A DNA stretch of 64,000 bases from Armatimonadota bacterium (GCA_013314775.1 JABUFB010000005.1:186001-250000), one strand, 5' to 3'. Counted from the stretch's first letter, positions 1 to 10,059 are shown. Made by a program: numbers and translations. Notes: a model not told the origin generated them from the letters alone.

Positions 1-1198
1 CTTCGGTGGTGGCAAGGTCCGCGGCCAGGATTCTGAGTTGAGACTGATAGGCGATCAGCCGCTCCTCCGTCTCCTTGCGACGCTCAATATCCTGTTCCAG
101 CAAGCTGTTGGCCACCTGGAGTTCCCGCGAGCGTGCGGCCAGCGCCTGTTGGGCGTCTGCGAGTTGCGAGAGCATCTGGTCGAACTCCCGGGCGAGAAAC
201 CCGAGCTCATCGGTGCGCGATGTGCCGCTGCGCAGCATGAGGTCGCCTGTCTCCCGAACACTGCGGACCTGCCGCCCCAGCGCCTGAATTGGGGCGATGA
301 CGATGTATCGCATGAGAACGACCACCGCGCCCAGGACCAGCAGACCGCGGTACATCGCCGTGAGAATAGCATACCTGCCCACGTAATGCCCGCGTTGCGT
401 GATGGTCCGGGGGATGCTTGCTCGCACGAGCAGAGCCGGTTTGCCTTCGAGGTCGGCGACAGTGCGGAATGTATGCAAGTGGTCGCCGCTGTTGGCCACT
501 GTGATGAATTCAGGTTGCGACTGCAGGTTTGCCAGCGCCCAGCGCGACTGGGGGTCCAGGGGATGCCCGTCCAGGACGGATATTCGCAGCTGGGTTCCCG
601 CTTGCCGGGACCAGCGATCAGCCACGCTGGCCGTCAGGTAGCGTCCCATGATCAGTGTCCCGCGCGACGGGCCGCTTGTGTCGCTGCGGCGGATCGTTCT
701 TGCCACGAGAAGCATGGGGCCCTGTGCGGTCATCATCACTCCGGACAGGGTTCGCCCCCTGGTCCCCCCGAGCAGGGCGGGATGGTCTCTTGGCAGCTGA
801 ATGGGCGGGAACTCGGGCAGGACGATTGCGTTGGTCGATCCAGGGGCGAGAGCGCGCCCGTAGACCACCTTCCCGCTGACATCGCAGATGAATATCAGGT
901 CCAGATGGCTGTCGATGAAGGTGGACTCGACCAGGTTCGTACGAACGTACTTCGGGTCCCCGGTCACTACGTAGTCGTAGGTGCTATCCCAGGCGGCCCA
1001 GTCCTCGCACAGGATTCCGAGCTGCCGTAATTCCTCGTCCATGATGTTGATGCAGCGAGCCATGTCGGCCCGGGCCCAGTCCCGCTCCAGCTCGTGGAAA
1101 TGGGGCATGATGAGCCGCTGTTGGGCCACATAGTCAATCGCGGCCTGCACCAGAACCAGCGCGGTCAGAATTGCCACCATCTTGGCGGTGAGTGACAA
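1..1198 (-). CDS. Sensor histidine kinase, N-terminal part (CHASE4-HAMP), truncated by window edge
   Basis: About 399 N-terminal residues are visible; the catalytic half lies before position 1. I chose a TTG start at 1198 because GGGAGGAG lies 11 bases upstream and the TTG opens the transmembrane helix (LTAKMVAILTALVLVQ); an internal ATG at 1180 would cut into that helix. The extracytoplasmic part has the CHASE4-like pattern W..WD.TYDYV, then comes a second membrane helix, a HAMP linker (P-x-x-x-LGRQV and DELGFLAREFDQM) and a coiled coil ending QLRILAADLATTE. That ending is typical just before a HisKA_3 (NarX/DegS-type) dimerisation domain, so a histidine kinase is the likely identity, but the phosphoacceptor is not in view. 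It starts 25 bases after the GH31 stop and is probably co-transcribed with it; a role in sensing sugars is inference only. Confidence 0.75.
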   Translation of the reverse strand, partial: MSLTAKMVAILTALVLVQAAIDYVAQQRLIMPHFHELERDWARADMARCINIMDEELRQLGILCEDWAAWDSTYDYVVTGDPKYVRTNLVESTFIDSHLDLIFICDVSGKVVYGRALAPGSTNAIVLPEFPPIQLPRDHPALLGGTRGRTLSGVMMTAQGPMLLVARTIRRSDTSGPSRGTLIMGRYLTASVADRWSRQAGTQLRISVLDGHPLDPQSRWALANLQSQPEFITVANSGDHLHTFRTVADLEGKPALLVRASIPRTITQRGHYVGRYAILTAMYRGLLVLGAVVVLMRYIVIAPIQALGRQVRSVRETGDLMLRSGTSRTDELGFLAREFDQMLSQLADAQQALAARSRELQVANSLLEQDIERRKETEERLIAYQSQLRILAADLATTE

Positions 1199-1222
1199 GT
1201 GTGCCCCCGCTCCTCCCTGGGA

Positions 1223-4200
1223 TCATCCGTCAGCGTCGATGGTGTTGCTCAGTCCGTCGAGCGGCGCGCCATCGGGCCCGAGTACTTGCAAGTACAGTCC
1301 CCACTGCCCGAACTCATTGGCGACCTTGTACAGCACGGTGTTCTTCCCCCTTTTCAGGCGCACCGGCACCTGGTCCTGGCCGGGGTCCGGCGGCCGCGGT
1401 TCAGGATGGGAGAGCACCAGGTCTCCGTTGAGCCACACCTTGCAGCCATCGTCCGTGCCGACCCAGAGCACGGCATCCGTGTCCTGTTCCGCGACAAGAT
1501 ATGTCACGGCATACGCAATGGCCTGGTCCTTGGGCGTGATGAGCGGCTCGAGATTGACAAACATCGGCGCGTTTCCACTGGCTTCCGGAAGCCGCCAGCG
1601 GGTCTCGACCCACTTCGCCTGGCCGTCCATTCCCGAATAGCTGCGGGTCACGTCCAGGACGGTCTCTGGTTCATAGACAGTCTCCAGGCCCTTTCCGTCG
1701 CGGTTGCTGAAAGGACCGACGATTCGCCATTGCTGCACGAACGTGCAGTCAAGACCTGCGACGACCCGGACCGGCAGCGACGCACCAGCCCACGAGACGC
1801 CGCCCTCGGCGCCCAGTTCCAGCAGACCCACGGGCGGGTTCTGCTCTGTCCGCGGAGCAACTGCGACAAACTCCACCGTTCCCCCGGCCCCACGTTCGAA
1901 AAATGCTAACGACTGGTCAGCCTGCCCGGCCAACGTCCATCCCGGCGGAAGCACCGGCGTCAGCGCCAGTTCCGACCCGGGAAGGTTGATACTGCTGCTC
2001 ACCGCGACGTGCACCCGGCGAGTGCCGGCGTCCTGCCCGGGGCTGATTCCTGCGTGGGAATTGAGCCCGATGAGGGCGGACATCGCTGCGTGCCTCGCAT
2101 CCTCCTGGCCGGTGGCAGCAGCCAGCGCCTGCCAAGCCTCGCGCAGTGAGCGGCTGGGAGCTTCCTCGTCCAGGTCCCGGGCCATCGCTTTGCGGGTGTC
2201 TTCGACAACGCCCACAATGCGGGCCGCCAGATTTCGCGGCAGTCCGTTGTCTCGCGCAACGCGCTCGGCGTCCTCGGCGCAAGTGAGAAGACCCTTGAGC
2301 CTGGCGCGCCTGACCTGGGATTTCTCATCGGCGGCCCCGGTCACTGCGACTTTCAGGCCCTTCGCCGGGTCCACAGCCGGAAGGTTGATGGTGAGCAGGG
2401 CGTCTTGTGCGGAATACCGCGCCCAGGCCTGTTCGGCGTGGGAGTCGCTTCCGGCACCGGTCCGGACCGCGACGATCTCGCCGTCTGCTGTGACCAGCCC
2501 AGGCTCTTCGACCCCATGGAACACCAGCCGGTAGCACCGTGGGCCTGGAGCGCCCTCGAATGCCCCGGTCCGTGGCGCAATCTCGGCAGCAAGGTCGCCA
2601 TACGACTGGGATACGGAAATCCGTGTTCGAGTGAACGCCTCGCCAGTGTAGCCCATGCTCATGCCGTCATCTTCGTATAGGTCCAGCGACCCGTTCCCGC
2701 CCGGCCAGATGTGGACGGTGATGGGGTCGGCCGGCTTCTGGCCCATGTAATCCATATCAGGCTGCATGGGGACAATCGCGCCGGCGCGGGCGAAGATGGG
2801 GCAACGGTCGAGGGGCGCCTGGTATGCCACTATCCGGGGGCCCTGCATGGGTTCGCCGGTCCAGAAGTCCCACCACAGGCCTTCGGGGAGCCAGATCTGT
2901 TTCGTCGCTACACCGTCCCGGCCTGGTTCCGTGATGGGCGCGACCAGGAGGTTTGGCCCCAGCATATACTGGCCCATGAACCGGTAGGCCTCCTGCGCAC
3001 GTGGCCAGTGCATGTACATCGCACGGCAGAGCGGCATCCCCGTCTCGTACACTTCGCGCTGGCAGGTGTTCAGGTAGGGGTACATCCGGTGGCGCAGGCG
3101 AAAGAAGTCTCCCACAATCTTGAGCGCCTCGTCCCCGTATTCCCAGGGCTCGCGGACACCATGATTGCTGTGCAACCGCAGGACGGGGCTCAGGGCGCCG
3201 AACTGGCACCAGCGCACGTAAAGTTCGGGGTCCAGACGGTTGCCCATGAATCCGCCGATGTCGTGGGACCAGTACGGGAAGGCCACGTTCCCGGCTCTGA
3301 GAGTGAAAGGCACCTCGTAGTCCAGCACTTCCCATTGCGAATAGACATCGCCCGAGAAACCAGTGGGATACCGGTGCTGGCCAAGGTCACCGTACCGGCT
3401 GAAGGTGAGCGAGCGTTTCCCCGTGCGCCTGCCGGTGCCGTCGTAGTAGGTCTTCGCGCACCACATGGTGGCATTCAGCCCGCGCTTGTTGGCCGCCGGG
3501 TTGCCGTCGATCCACCAGAAGTCGACACCCATCGCCTCCAGCGGCCAATGCACCGCTTCCACGAAAGCGCGGTTCAGGCTCTGGTTCGCAAGGTCCCAGG
3601 CCAGGGGCTTGTCCTTCGCCTCGTCGCCCAGCCCGGCAACCCTGACCGCTTCGGCGTGGTGAGTGTCCTCCACAGGCAGTGGGCTGCCCGGATGGTTATT
3701 GAGGGTCACATACGCGCCCTGGTCATGTACCCACGCGAGAAAGCCCTCGGGATCGGGGAAGTACTTCTCCTCCCAGTCGTAACCCTCCCAACCGTACTTG
3801 TGCCAGTCCACGTCCACCACGAGTACATCAAGCGGGATGTCCAGTTCGCGGAAGCGCTCCACGATCGCCTTCAGTTCGCTGTCGGTGTACTGCCAGTATC
3901 GAGAAAACCAGGGCCCCCAGGCATAGCGGGGCAACATGGGGATGCGGCCGCAGAGGCGCACGTACTCGGCCAGCATGTGGCCGTAATCGGTGCCGTAGGC
4001 GAAGAAGTACCAGTCTCGGCAGTCGTAGTCCGGGCGGTCCTGGAGCCAGCCTTCCTCGCCCAGCCACAGCGGGCGCTGGGAATCATCCAGCAGTGTCCAA
4101 CCTGCGCGGCTGAGCAGCCCGTCGCCCACTGGCGGCAGGTTGGTCCGGTTCACGCCGTCCAGTGCGCCGCGGGTGCCCCCTAGGTCGCCGGTATCTTTCG

Positions 4201-4567
4201 TTCCCGGTCGCCAGGCTCCGGAATTGCCCCCGTGATGCCAGCTGATCATGAGGTTGGTGTCATTCCAGGGCCAGGCACCCGCAAGCCAGCGCAGTTCGGC
4301 CTGTCCCGTGTTCACTACCAGCCACTCGTCCTGCTCCTCCACTTCGAAAGGGCATTCGGGGAAATCGCGGTCCAGCACGAGGACCGTGGGCTGGTCCACG
4401 AACTGGCCCTTCGGTGAGTATTCCAGGCGCAGCAAGGTGGGGGACAGGACGGTGAAACGCGCCTGGCCGCAGGTGATGCGGCTCCCGTCGACGCTGTACG
4501 GTATGGCCGCCGCAGCGAGACTGCAAAGGCTGAACAGCAATGCCACAAGACCCAGTCTGCGCAGCAT
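1223..4567 (-). CDS. Secreted glycoside hydrolase family 31 (alpha-glucosidase/xylosidase-like) with C-terminal accessory domain
   Basis: 1114 residues. The start at 4567 is chosen because it opens a signal peptide (MLRRLGLVALLFSLCSLAAA) and has AGGGAGG upstream; the frame stays open further upstream, through the neighbouring gene, but that part is not the protein. An N-terminal GH31 beta-sandwich is followed by the TIM barrel: the nucleophile region reads VDFWWIDGNP, the probable acid/base is the Asp in GFSGDVYSQW, and DIGGFMG is a conserved GH31 site. A GH31 C-terminal sandwich follows. About 350 further residues end in a galactose-binding-like domain (QQWRIVGPFSN, VWLNGDLV, LYKVANEFG). Substrate cannot be fixed; alpha-xyloside or alpha-glucoside cleavage is expected for the family. 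Confidence 0.88.
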   Translation of the reverse strand: MLRRLGLVALLFSLCSLAAAAIPYSVDGSRITCGQARFTVLSPTLLRLEYSPKGQFVDQPTVLVLDRDFPECPFEVEEQDEWLVVNTGQAELRWLAGAWPWNDTNLMISWHHGGNSGAWRPGTKDTGDLGGTRGALDGVNRTNLPPVGDGLLSRAGWTLLDDSQRPLWLGEEGWLQDRPDYDCRDWYFFAYGTDYGHMLAEYVRLCGRIPMLPRYAWGPWFSRYWQYTDSELKAIVERFRELDIPLDVLVVDVDWHKYGWEGYDWEEKYFPDPEGFLAWVHDQGAYVTLNNHPGSPLPVEDTHHAEAVRVAGLGDEAKDKPLAWDLANQSLNRAFVEAVHWPLEAMGVDFWWIDGNPAANKRGLNATMWCAKTYYDGTGRRTGKRSLTFSRYGDLGQHRYPTGFSGDVYSQWEVLDYEVPFTLRAGNVAFPYWSHDIGGFMGNRLDPELYVRWCQFGALSPVLRLHSNHGVREPWEYGDEALKIVGDFFRLRHRMYPYLNTCQREVYETGMPLCRAMYMHWPRAQEAYRFMGQYMLGPNLLVAPITEPGRDGVATKQIWLPEGLWWDFWTGEPMQGPRIVAYQAPLDRCPIFARAGAIVPMQPDMDYMGQKPADPITVHIWPGGNGSLDLYEDDGMSMGYTGEAFTRTRISVSQSYGDLAAEIAPRTGAFEGAPGPRCYRLVFHGVEEPGLVTADGEIVAVRTGAGSDSHAEQAWARYSAQDALLTINLPAVDPAKGLKVAVTGAADEKSQVRRARLKGLLTCAEDAERVARDNGLPRNLAARIVGVVEDTRKAMARDLDEEAPSRSLREAWQALAAATGQEDARHAAMSALIGLNSHAGISPGQDAGTRRVHVAVSSSINLPGSELALTPVLPPGWTLAGQADQSLAFFERGAGGTVEFVAVAPRTEQNPPVGLLELGAEGGVSWAGASLPVRVVAGLDCTFVQQWRIVGPFSNRDGKGLETVYEPETVLDVTRSYSGMDGQAKWVETRWRLPEASGNAPMFVNLEPLITPKDQAIAYAVTYLVAEQDTDAVLWVGTDDGCKVWLNGDLVLSHPEPRPPDPGQDQVPVRLKRGKNTVLYKVANEFGQWGLYLQVLGPDGAPLDGLSNTIDADG

Positions 4568-4661
4568 GGTGGGCCTCCCTGATCGCGGACCCCGAACACC
4601 GTGATCCGTGACCGCCTGTGGGGAATGGTTGTCTCCGAGCATGGCCCGGTCCTCGTCACTA

Positions 4662-5204
4662 TTACTGCGCGAAACGCTCCTCGAAATCCGGGTCGGCATG
4701 GCAGGCAAGCACTTCGCCGAAGAAGACTCGGTGATAGTCGCCCCTCGGGTAGGAGCCCTCGCAGATGCCGGCCGCAAGATTGTCGGGCAGAAGGTCGGAG
4801 TGGCCCACCGTTCGGCACTCCCAGGCCACCCCGCACTCGGCAATGTACGGAGATGCGACCTCCTTGGACTGCGCGGGGACAGCAGTGAATCCGCATTCCT
4901 TGAACTTGTCGTAGTCGCGGCCCGACCGGCTGCCACAGAAGAGCACCTCGTCGGCCTGGGCGGGGTAAGGGATGTTGACCGTGAAGTCACCCGTGGAATT
5001 GCAGCAGTTGTAAGTATAGCGGGACGGACGCACCAGCACGGTACAGATGGGCTTGCCCCAGATGATCCCTAACTGCGCCCAGCCGATGGTCATCGGATTG
5101 GGCCGGTTGTCCTCGTCCAGGGAGACCAGGAGCGCTCCCCCGCTCTCCAGGGCTTGGCAGAGCTCGGCGAAGTACCTGTCGAACAGCACATTCACGCGCG
5201 ACAT
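4662..5204 (-). CDS. Flavin reductase-like, FMN-binding split-barrel protein
   Basis: 180 residues; ATG at 5204 is preceded by GAGGTGATTCCGCG, a good ribosome site. The N-terminal half (ALLVSLDEDNRPNPMTIGWAQLGIIWGKP followed by VRPSRYTYN) is the flavin-reductase/FMN split-barrel pattern, in which the backbone around NPMTIGW and the RPSR..YN segment contacts FMN and the dimer partner. The family reduces flavins or acts as small flavoprotein oxidoreductases; the electron partner here is unknown. It lies 94 bases upstream of the GH31 gene on the same strand, with no obvious functional link. Confidence 0.8.
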   Translation of the reverse strand: MSRVNVLFDRYFAELCQALESGGALLVSLDEDNRPNPMTIGWAQLGIIWGKPICTVLVRPSRYTYNCCNSTGDFTVNIPYPAQADEVLFCGSRSGRDYDKFKECGFTAVPAQSKEVASPYIAECGVAWECRTVGHSDLLPDNLAAGICEGSYPRGDYHRVFFGEVLACHADPDFEERFAQ

Positions 5205-5246
5205 CGCGGAATCACCTCGCGTTTTGGCCGGCTTGGGGGCCGGGCG

Positions 5247-5393
5247 TCAGTCCGTCCACGCATCCCGCAGGACGCGCCACAAGTCGCCATCTAGGGCGTC
5301 GCCTTCGACGGTCACGGCGGTCTGCGGCAGGCCATCCACAGAGAAGCCAAGGGCAGCAATAACGAGAATGCCGGGAAGACTCACAGCTCGCAC
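5247..5393 (-). CDS. Possible small protein, 48 residues
   Basis: Weak candidate. A GTG at 5393 follows GGGGGAG by about 8 bases and gives a 48-residue product with a hydrophobic stretch (LPGILVIAALGF) and an acidic C-terminus. The frame stays open upstream to 5594, but that part is Arg/Ser/Gln-rich and not protein-like. I recognise no family. It could be a short gene ahead of the flavin reductase gene (43 bases) or a chance ORF. Confidence 0.22.
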   Translation of the reverse strand: MRAVSLPGILVIAALGFSVDGLPQTAVTVEGDALDGDLWRVLRDAWTD

Positions 5394-5588
5394 ACGGACC
5401 ACTCCCCCTTGTTCAAGCTTCGTGGAGCGGGCACGGTGGTTAGGGCTATGCTGTTGGACTACTAGACTTCGGTGCAGACTGCGGGCATACCTCCCCGCTG
5501 TAGTACCCTGCGGCCCGTTTCGCGCACCAGGAAGCCCTGAAATCTCGCTCAGAAGTGGCATTTTGGCGCGATTCTTGGCGAATTGCGC

Positions 5589-5617
5589 TTGCATGGGCGC
5601 GACTTTGCGGGTATAAT
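5589..5617 (+). promoter_or_regulatory. Sigma-70-type promoter of the rimP-nusA-infB operon
   Basis: TTGCAT (5589-5594), 17-base spacer, then a perfect TATAAT (5612-5617). It is the only strong promoter match between the divergent genes, and lies about 90 bases before the rimP start. Confidence 0.75.
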
Positions 5618-5654
5618 CTGGTCCAGTAGCAAAAGTCTCAGGCGCCGTTTCCTG

Positions 5655-5686
5655 GGAGTGGGTGATACGCCCACTCCGTTTTGTTT
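5655..5686 (+). terminator. Attenuator-like hairpin in the rimP leader
   Basis: GGAGTGGG (5655-5662) and CCCACTCC (5670-5677) form a perfect 8-bp stem with a 7-base loop, followed directly by GTTTTGTTT. It lies inside the transcribed leader, about 30 bases after the predicted transcription start and 22 bases before the rimP start codon, so it fits a premature terminator or leader regulator rather than the end of a gene. Confidence 0.55.
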
Positions 5687-5707
5687 GGGCGGACGGATGA
5701 GGGACGC

Positions 5708-6292
5708 ATGAAGCGCAAGGCCAACCCGCTCGAGGACAAGATCTTTGGCGAGATCGACCAGACGCTCACCGTGTTCGGTTTCGAACTGGTTGATCTAAAG
5801 GTCGGCGGGCGCAGGGGCAACCGCACCGTAACGGTGCTCATGGACAAGCCCGGAGGCGTCACAGTTGCCGACTGCCAGTATATGTCCAGCCGCCTGTCGT
5901 TGCTGCTGGACGCGGTTGACCCGATTGAGGGTCGCTACACGCTGGTGGTATCATCGCCCGGCGTCGAGAGGCCTCTCGTGAAGGACGCGGACTTCCAGCG
6001 GTTCGCCGGCGAGAAAGCCGCGGTGCGCCACATTGGCCCGGACGGTAAGCGCCGCACGGACACAGGCGTGATCAAGGGGCTCGCCGGTCAGTACGTGGAG
6101 CTTGATATTGAGGGTCAAGGGGTGCGCATCGCCACCGACGACATTGAGTCCGCCCGCCTCGTTTACGACTGGGACGCCGAACTTGGAGCCCACGAAGAAG
6201 CCGGCGAAGAGGTGCAGTTTGACGTCGAAGACCTGGATGAGATTGACGACCTGGAACCCGAAGAAGACGACGAAGACCCAGAGGAAGACTGA
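5708..6292 (+). CDS. rimP: Ribosome maturation factor RimP
   Basis: 194 residues. The ATG at 5708 follows GATGAGGGACGC; an in-frame TTG at 5681 would overlap the leader hairpin tail. The RimP N-terminal alpha/beta domain (FGFELVDLKVGGRRGNRTVTVLMDKPGGV), the hallmark YTLVVSSPGVERPL and the C-terminal SH3-like barrel are all present. RimP binds the nascent 30S subunit and promotes its assembly. The protein is longer than usual because of an unusual acidic tail of about 35 residues (EEDDEDPEED at the end). First gene of the operon, 123 bases before nusA, the classical rimP-nusA-infB order. Confidence 0.95.
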   Translation: MKRKANPLEDKIFGEIDQTLTVFGFELVDLKVGGRRGNRTVTVLMDKPGGVTVADCQYMSSRLSLLLDAVDPIEGRYTLVVSSPGVERPLVKDADFQRFAGEKAAVRHIGPDGKRRTDTGVIKGLAGQYVELDIEGQGVRIATDDIESARLVYDWDAELGAHEEAGEEVQFDVEDLDEIDDLEPEEDDEDPEED

Positions 6293-6415
6293 TCCGGAAC
6301 GTTTTGCCTGGCGTGATCGTCGGGCTTGTGCGGCTGGTACGAGGGCTCGGAACGCCGACTCTTGGCGGGATGGCGCTCGCGACAACGTAAACACGCAGGG
6401 AGCTGACTGACTGAC

Positions 6416-7786
6416 ATGAACGGGGAGTTCCTCGAGGCGCTGGACCAGTTGGAGAAGGCAAAAGGGATCCCGAAAGCCTCTCTGATCCAGACGGTTGAGG
6501 CGGCGATGCAGTCCGCCTACCGCAAGCATTTCGGCACCACTGAGGAAGTGCGGCTGGATATTGATGAAGCCCGCGGGACGGTTCGTATGATCGCCCGAAA
6601 GCCCATCTATCCGCAAGTGGAACTTGAGGGCGGGGAGACCATGGAGGCCCTCGCCGCTCAGCAGGAAGTCCGCTACGAAGAGCACGAGATCGACACCAAG
6701 GAGTTCGGCCGCATCGCCGCCCAGACCGCCAAGCAGGTGGTCATGCAGCGGATTCGTGAGGCCGAACGCGAAATCGTGTACGACGTCTTCAGTGGTCGCG
6801 TCGGCGAAGTCCGGACCGGTGAGGTCCAAAGGCGCGACGCCCGAAACGTGTACATCGCTGTGGACGGGGTCGAGGCGATCCTGCCGGCGCACGAGCAGAT
6901 ACCCGGCGAGCCGTACCGTTTCGGCGATCGAGTCAAGGTGTACGTGCTGGACGTCAAGCGCACCACGAAGAACCCGCAGGTCATCGTCTCGCGCACTCAT
7001 CCGCATCTTGTGGTGAGACTGTTCGAACTTGAGGTGCCGGAAGTCTACGACGGCATCGTGGAGATCAAGTCCGTGGCCCGCGAGTCCGGGGCCCGCTCCA
7101 AGGTCGCGGTCCTCAGCCGTGACCCGCAGGTGGATCCAGTCGGTGCGTGCGTGGGGCATCGCGGAGCCCGGGTGCAGGCAATCGTCGACGAACTGCGCGG
7201 CGAGAAGATCGACATTGTTCGCTACAATGACAATGTTGAGGAGTACCTCAGGAGCGCACTGTCGCCGGCCAAGGTCAGCAAGGTCATGGTGAATAAGGCG
7301 GAGCGCGCAGCCATCGTCATCGCCCCTGACAACCAGCTTTCCCTGGCCATCGGCCGACGCGGACAGAACGTGCGCCTCGCGGCGCAGTTGACCGGCTGGC
7401 GCATTGACATCCGCAGCGAGACTCAGTGGGCCGAAGCGCCGGAAGAGATCGTCGAGGCGATCGAGACCACCCGACCCGTGCCCGAAGAGAAGCCCATAGA
7501 GGGCGGGACCGAAGGTCGCATCCGGATCTACGAGTTGGCCCGACAGCTTGAAGTCGAGAGCAAGGACCTGGTGGAGATCCTCCAGGAGGAGGGTATCGAG
7601 GTCACGAGCCACGCCAGCAGCATCGATATCGAGCAGGCGGAGCGCATCCGCGACATGCTCCTGGGTGGCGAGGCAACTCTCGAGGATCTGGAGACCGGCG
7701 ATCTGCTCATCGACCTGGAAGCGGATGTCTCCGCGCCGGCACACATGTCCGATGATATGCCGCCGGACCCCGATGACGTGATATAG
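6416..7786 (+). CDS. nusA: Transcription termination/antitermination factor NusA with C-terminal IF2_N-like module
   Basis: 456 residues. The RNA-polymerase-binding N-terminal domain (1-125), S1 domain (about 130-200, [23 protein letters not shown]) and two KH domains ([15 protein letters not shown] and [17 protein letters not shown]) are all canonical. It modulates pausing, termination and antitermination. Odd feature: residues about 368-418 ([21 protein letters not shown] and onward) match the IF2_N module that opens the downstream infB product, followed by an acidic tail ([17 protein letters not shown]). The ylxR and ylxQ genes often found between nusA and infB are absent here. Confidence 0.95.
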   Translation: MNGEFLEALDQLEKAKGIPKASLIQTVEAAMQSAYRKHFGTTEEVRLDIDEARGTVRMIARKPIYPQVELEGGETMEALAAQQEVRYEEHEIDTKEFGRIAAQTAKQVVMQRIREAEREIVYDVFSGRVGEVRTGEVQRRDARNVYIAVDGVEAILPAHEQIPGEPYRFGDRVKVYVLDVKRTTKNPQVIVSRTHPHLVVRLFELEVPEVYDGIVEIKSVARESGARSKVAVLSRDPQVDPVGACVGHRGARVQAIVDELRGEKIDIVRYNDNVEEYLRSALSPAKVSKVMVNKAERAAIVIAPDNQLSLAIGRRGQNVRLAAQLTGWRIDIRSETQWAEAPEEIVEAIETTRPVPEEKPIEGGTEGRIRIYELARQLEVESKDLVEILQEEGIEVTSHASSIDIEQAERIRDMLLGGEATLEDLETGDLLIDLEADVSAPAHMSDDMPPDPDDVI

Positions 7787-7895
7787 GGCCTGCCGATTCT
7801 GGCGGAGCAAGGCCGTACCAACAAACGACAATCCAGACGCACGGCGCCCTGTGCGCCAACAGGTAAGCGGGACGTTTCCGCGGAGGTGTCCGATC

Positions 7896-10022
7896 TTGGC
7901 GAAGGTTCGCGTATTCGCACTTGCAACGCAACTTGGGCTCCAGAGCCAGGCGCTCGTGGCCGCTCTTCAACAATTGGGCATGACCAAGGTTAGTCCGGCT
8001 ACGTCCATTGATGAGGAGACCGCGCGAGCCGTCCAGGAACTTCTGGCCGAGCAGGCGCGCGCGGCGCGTGAGGCGAGCCAGAAGGCGGCGGAAGAAGCCG
8101 CCGCCAGGGAAGCCGCCGCTGCTGCAGCCCAACAGAAGGAGGCGGCCGGCGCCGTCCTGGAGGTCCCTTCGCCACAGGCTGAAGTCTTGGTGGAGCCCGA
8201 GGTGGAAGTCGTGGTCGAGACTGGCTCGAAGAAGGATGAGGACGAAGACGAGGACGTCCTCACCCGCGAGGACAAGGAGACGGAGAAGTACTATCGTCGC
8301 CGGGGACAGTCGCGGATTGACGACGAGCAGGATGGCCTCGCCGAACTGGAGCGCCAGTTGGCCGAACTCGCAAAGCAGGAGGAAGAGGAGCGTGCCCGGC
8401 GCGCGAAAGCGGGCGAAGTGGTACCCCTGCCCGAATTGGTGCGGCGGTCTACAGGCCAGCGGCCCCCGGATGCCATCGAGTTGCCTCCCGTTGTGACCGT
8501 TCTCGGACACGTTGACCACGGCAAGACGACCCTGCTTGATTCACTTCGCAAGACAAACGTCGTTGCGGGTGAAAGCGGCGGCATCACCCAACACATCGGC
8601 GCATCCGAGATCGAGACGGAGAACGGCAAGCGCATTGTCTTCATCGACACCCCGGGCCACGAAGCGTTCACTGCCATGCGCGCCCGTGGCGCCATGGTCA
8701 CCGACATCGCGATTCTGATCGTGGCGGCCGATGACGGCGTCATGCCGCAGACTGTGGAAGCCATCAAGCACGTGAAAGCCGCCAAAGTCCCGGTCATTGT
8801 CGCCATCAACAAGATCGATCATCCCAGCGCCAATGTGGAGCGCACCAAGCAGCAGCTTCTCGAGCATGATCTGGTGCCGGAAGAGTGGGGCGGCGACACC
8901 GTGGTTGTCCCGATTTCAGCACTCACCGGGGAAGGACTCGACGAGCTGGTAGACATGATCCTGCTCGTCGCCGAAGTCCAGGACCTGTGGGTGGAGCCCA
9001 ATGCCGACTTTGCAGGGATCGTCATCGAGAGCAGCATGGACAGCAGCCAGGGAACGATCTGCACGGTTCTCATCCGCAAGGGCGAGCTCAAGGTGGGTGA
9101 TTCCGTGGTCTGCGGCACCGCCCACGGCCGAATCCGCCGCTTGCGCACCTGGACGGGTCGCTCTGTCAAGGAGATGGGCGTTGGGTCGCCGGTGGAAGTC
9201 ATCGGTCTCACCGGAATGCCCGAAGCGGGCGAGGTCATGATCCGCGTCAAGAACCCCAAGGAAGCCCGTCGCATCGCCGAGGAGCGCGAGCAGGCCCTGC
9301 GCGCTCAGGAAATGGCCGGCGTCAGCGGAATCTCCCTGCGCGACCTGTTCCAGGACGCCGAAGGCGCAGCCCACGCCGCACTCAATGTCATCGTCAAGGG
9401 CGACGTCTGGGGCACTGTGCAGGCGCTGGAGAGCAAGCTGGCCGAGTTCGACGCGCGGCTTGACGGGCTGGACATCAACGTCGTTGCCACGGGAGTCGGC
9501 GACGTCACTGAATCCGACGTCATGCTTGCGAGGGCCTCCGAGGCTATCATCATCGGCTTCCATGTGGATGTGGACGCGAATACCCGCCAGACCGCGCAGA
9601 GCGAGGGCGTCGAGATCCGCCTGTACCAGGTCATCTACGAGGTGCTCGACGACATTCAGCACGCGCTTCTCGGACTGCTTGAGCCGGTGTACGAGGACGT
9701 TCTCCTTGGCAAAGCTCAGGTCCTGGAACTGTTTCGGGTCTCGCGCATCGGCGTCATCGCGGGTTGCCGCATCACCGACGGAACTATACGGCGCGGCGCT
9801 GAAATGCGTGTCATCCGGGGCGGTGAGGAGATCTTCCGCGGACCGCTTCAGTCGCTCAAGCACTTCGACCAGGATGTGCGGTCGCTGGACGCGCCCAACG
9901 AGTGCGGTATCTCCACTTCGGCGTTCCGCGGCTGGGAGCGCGGCGACATTGTGGAGATCTGGGACAAGGTGGAGAAGGAACGCAAGCTCCCACTCCGTCC
10001 TATGAACGAGTCGGCTCGCTGA
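7896..10022 (+). CDS. infB: Translation initiation factor IF-2
   Basis: 708 residues. A TTG start at 7896 is chosen because GGAGGTG sits about 8 bases upstream and it gives [14 protein letters not shown] at once, the IF2_N module; the frame stays open to 7851 but without a ribosome site. After the IF2_N module comes an Ala/Glu-rich charged linker (about 50-190), then the GTPase domain (GHVDHGKTT about residue 204, [19 protein letters not shown]) and domains II-IV to the C-terminus. IF-2 positions initiator fMet-tRNA on the 30S subunit and drives subunit joining. The N-terminus is compact, with one IF2_N copy. Confidence 0.96.
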   Translation: MAKVRVFALATQLGLQSQALVAALQQLGMTKVSPATSIDEETARAVQELLAEQARAAREASQKAAEEAAAREAAAAAAQQKEAAGAVLEVPSPQAEVLVEPEVEVVVETGSKKDEDEDEDVLTREDKETEKYYRRRGQSRIDDEQDGLAELERQLAELAKQEEEERARRAKAGEVVPLPELVRRSTGQRPPDAIELPPVVTVLGHVDHGKTTLLDSLRKTNVVAGESGGITQHIGASEIETENGKRIVFIDTPGHEAFTAMRARGAMVTDIAILIVAADDGVMPQTVEAIKHVKAAKVPVIVAINKIDHPSANVERTKQQLLEHDLVPEEWGGDTVVVPISALTGEGLDELVDMILLVAEVQDLWVEPNADFAGIVIESSMDSSQGTICTVLIRKGELKVGDSVVCGTAHGRIRRLRTWTGRSVKEMGVGSPVEVIGLTGMPEAGEVMIRVKNPKEARRIAEEREQALRAQEMAGVSGISLRDLFQDAEGAAHAALNVIVKGDVWGTVQALESKLAEFDARLDGLDINVVATGVGDVTESDVMLARASEAIIIGFHVDVDANTRQTAQSEGVEIRLYQVIYEVLDDIQHALLGLLEPVYEDVLLGKAQVLELFRVSRIGVIAGCRITDGTIRRGAEMRVIRGGEEIFRGPLQSLKHFDQDVRSLDAPNECGISTSAFRGWERGDIVEIWDKVEKERKLPLRPMNESAR

Positions 10023-10059
10023 GAGAGCGTGACCCTGCCCGCGCTCCAGGTGAAAGCCA

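Noticed and set aside
38-1030. Plus-strand 330-residue ORF
   Set aside because: Antisense to the sensor kinase; composition rich in Arg/Gly/Pro and no family-like pattern, while the minus frame shows CHASE4 and HAMP.
2711-4183. Plus-strand 490-residue ORF
   Set aside because: Shadow of the GH31 gene, which shows catalytic motifs on the other strand.
5951-7831. Minus-strand 626-residue ORF
   Set aside because: Antisense to rimP and nusA in a GC-rich sequence; no ribosome site and no domain-like sequence.
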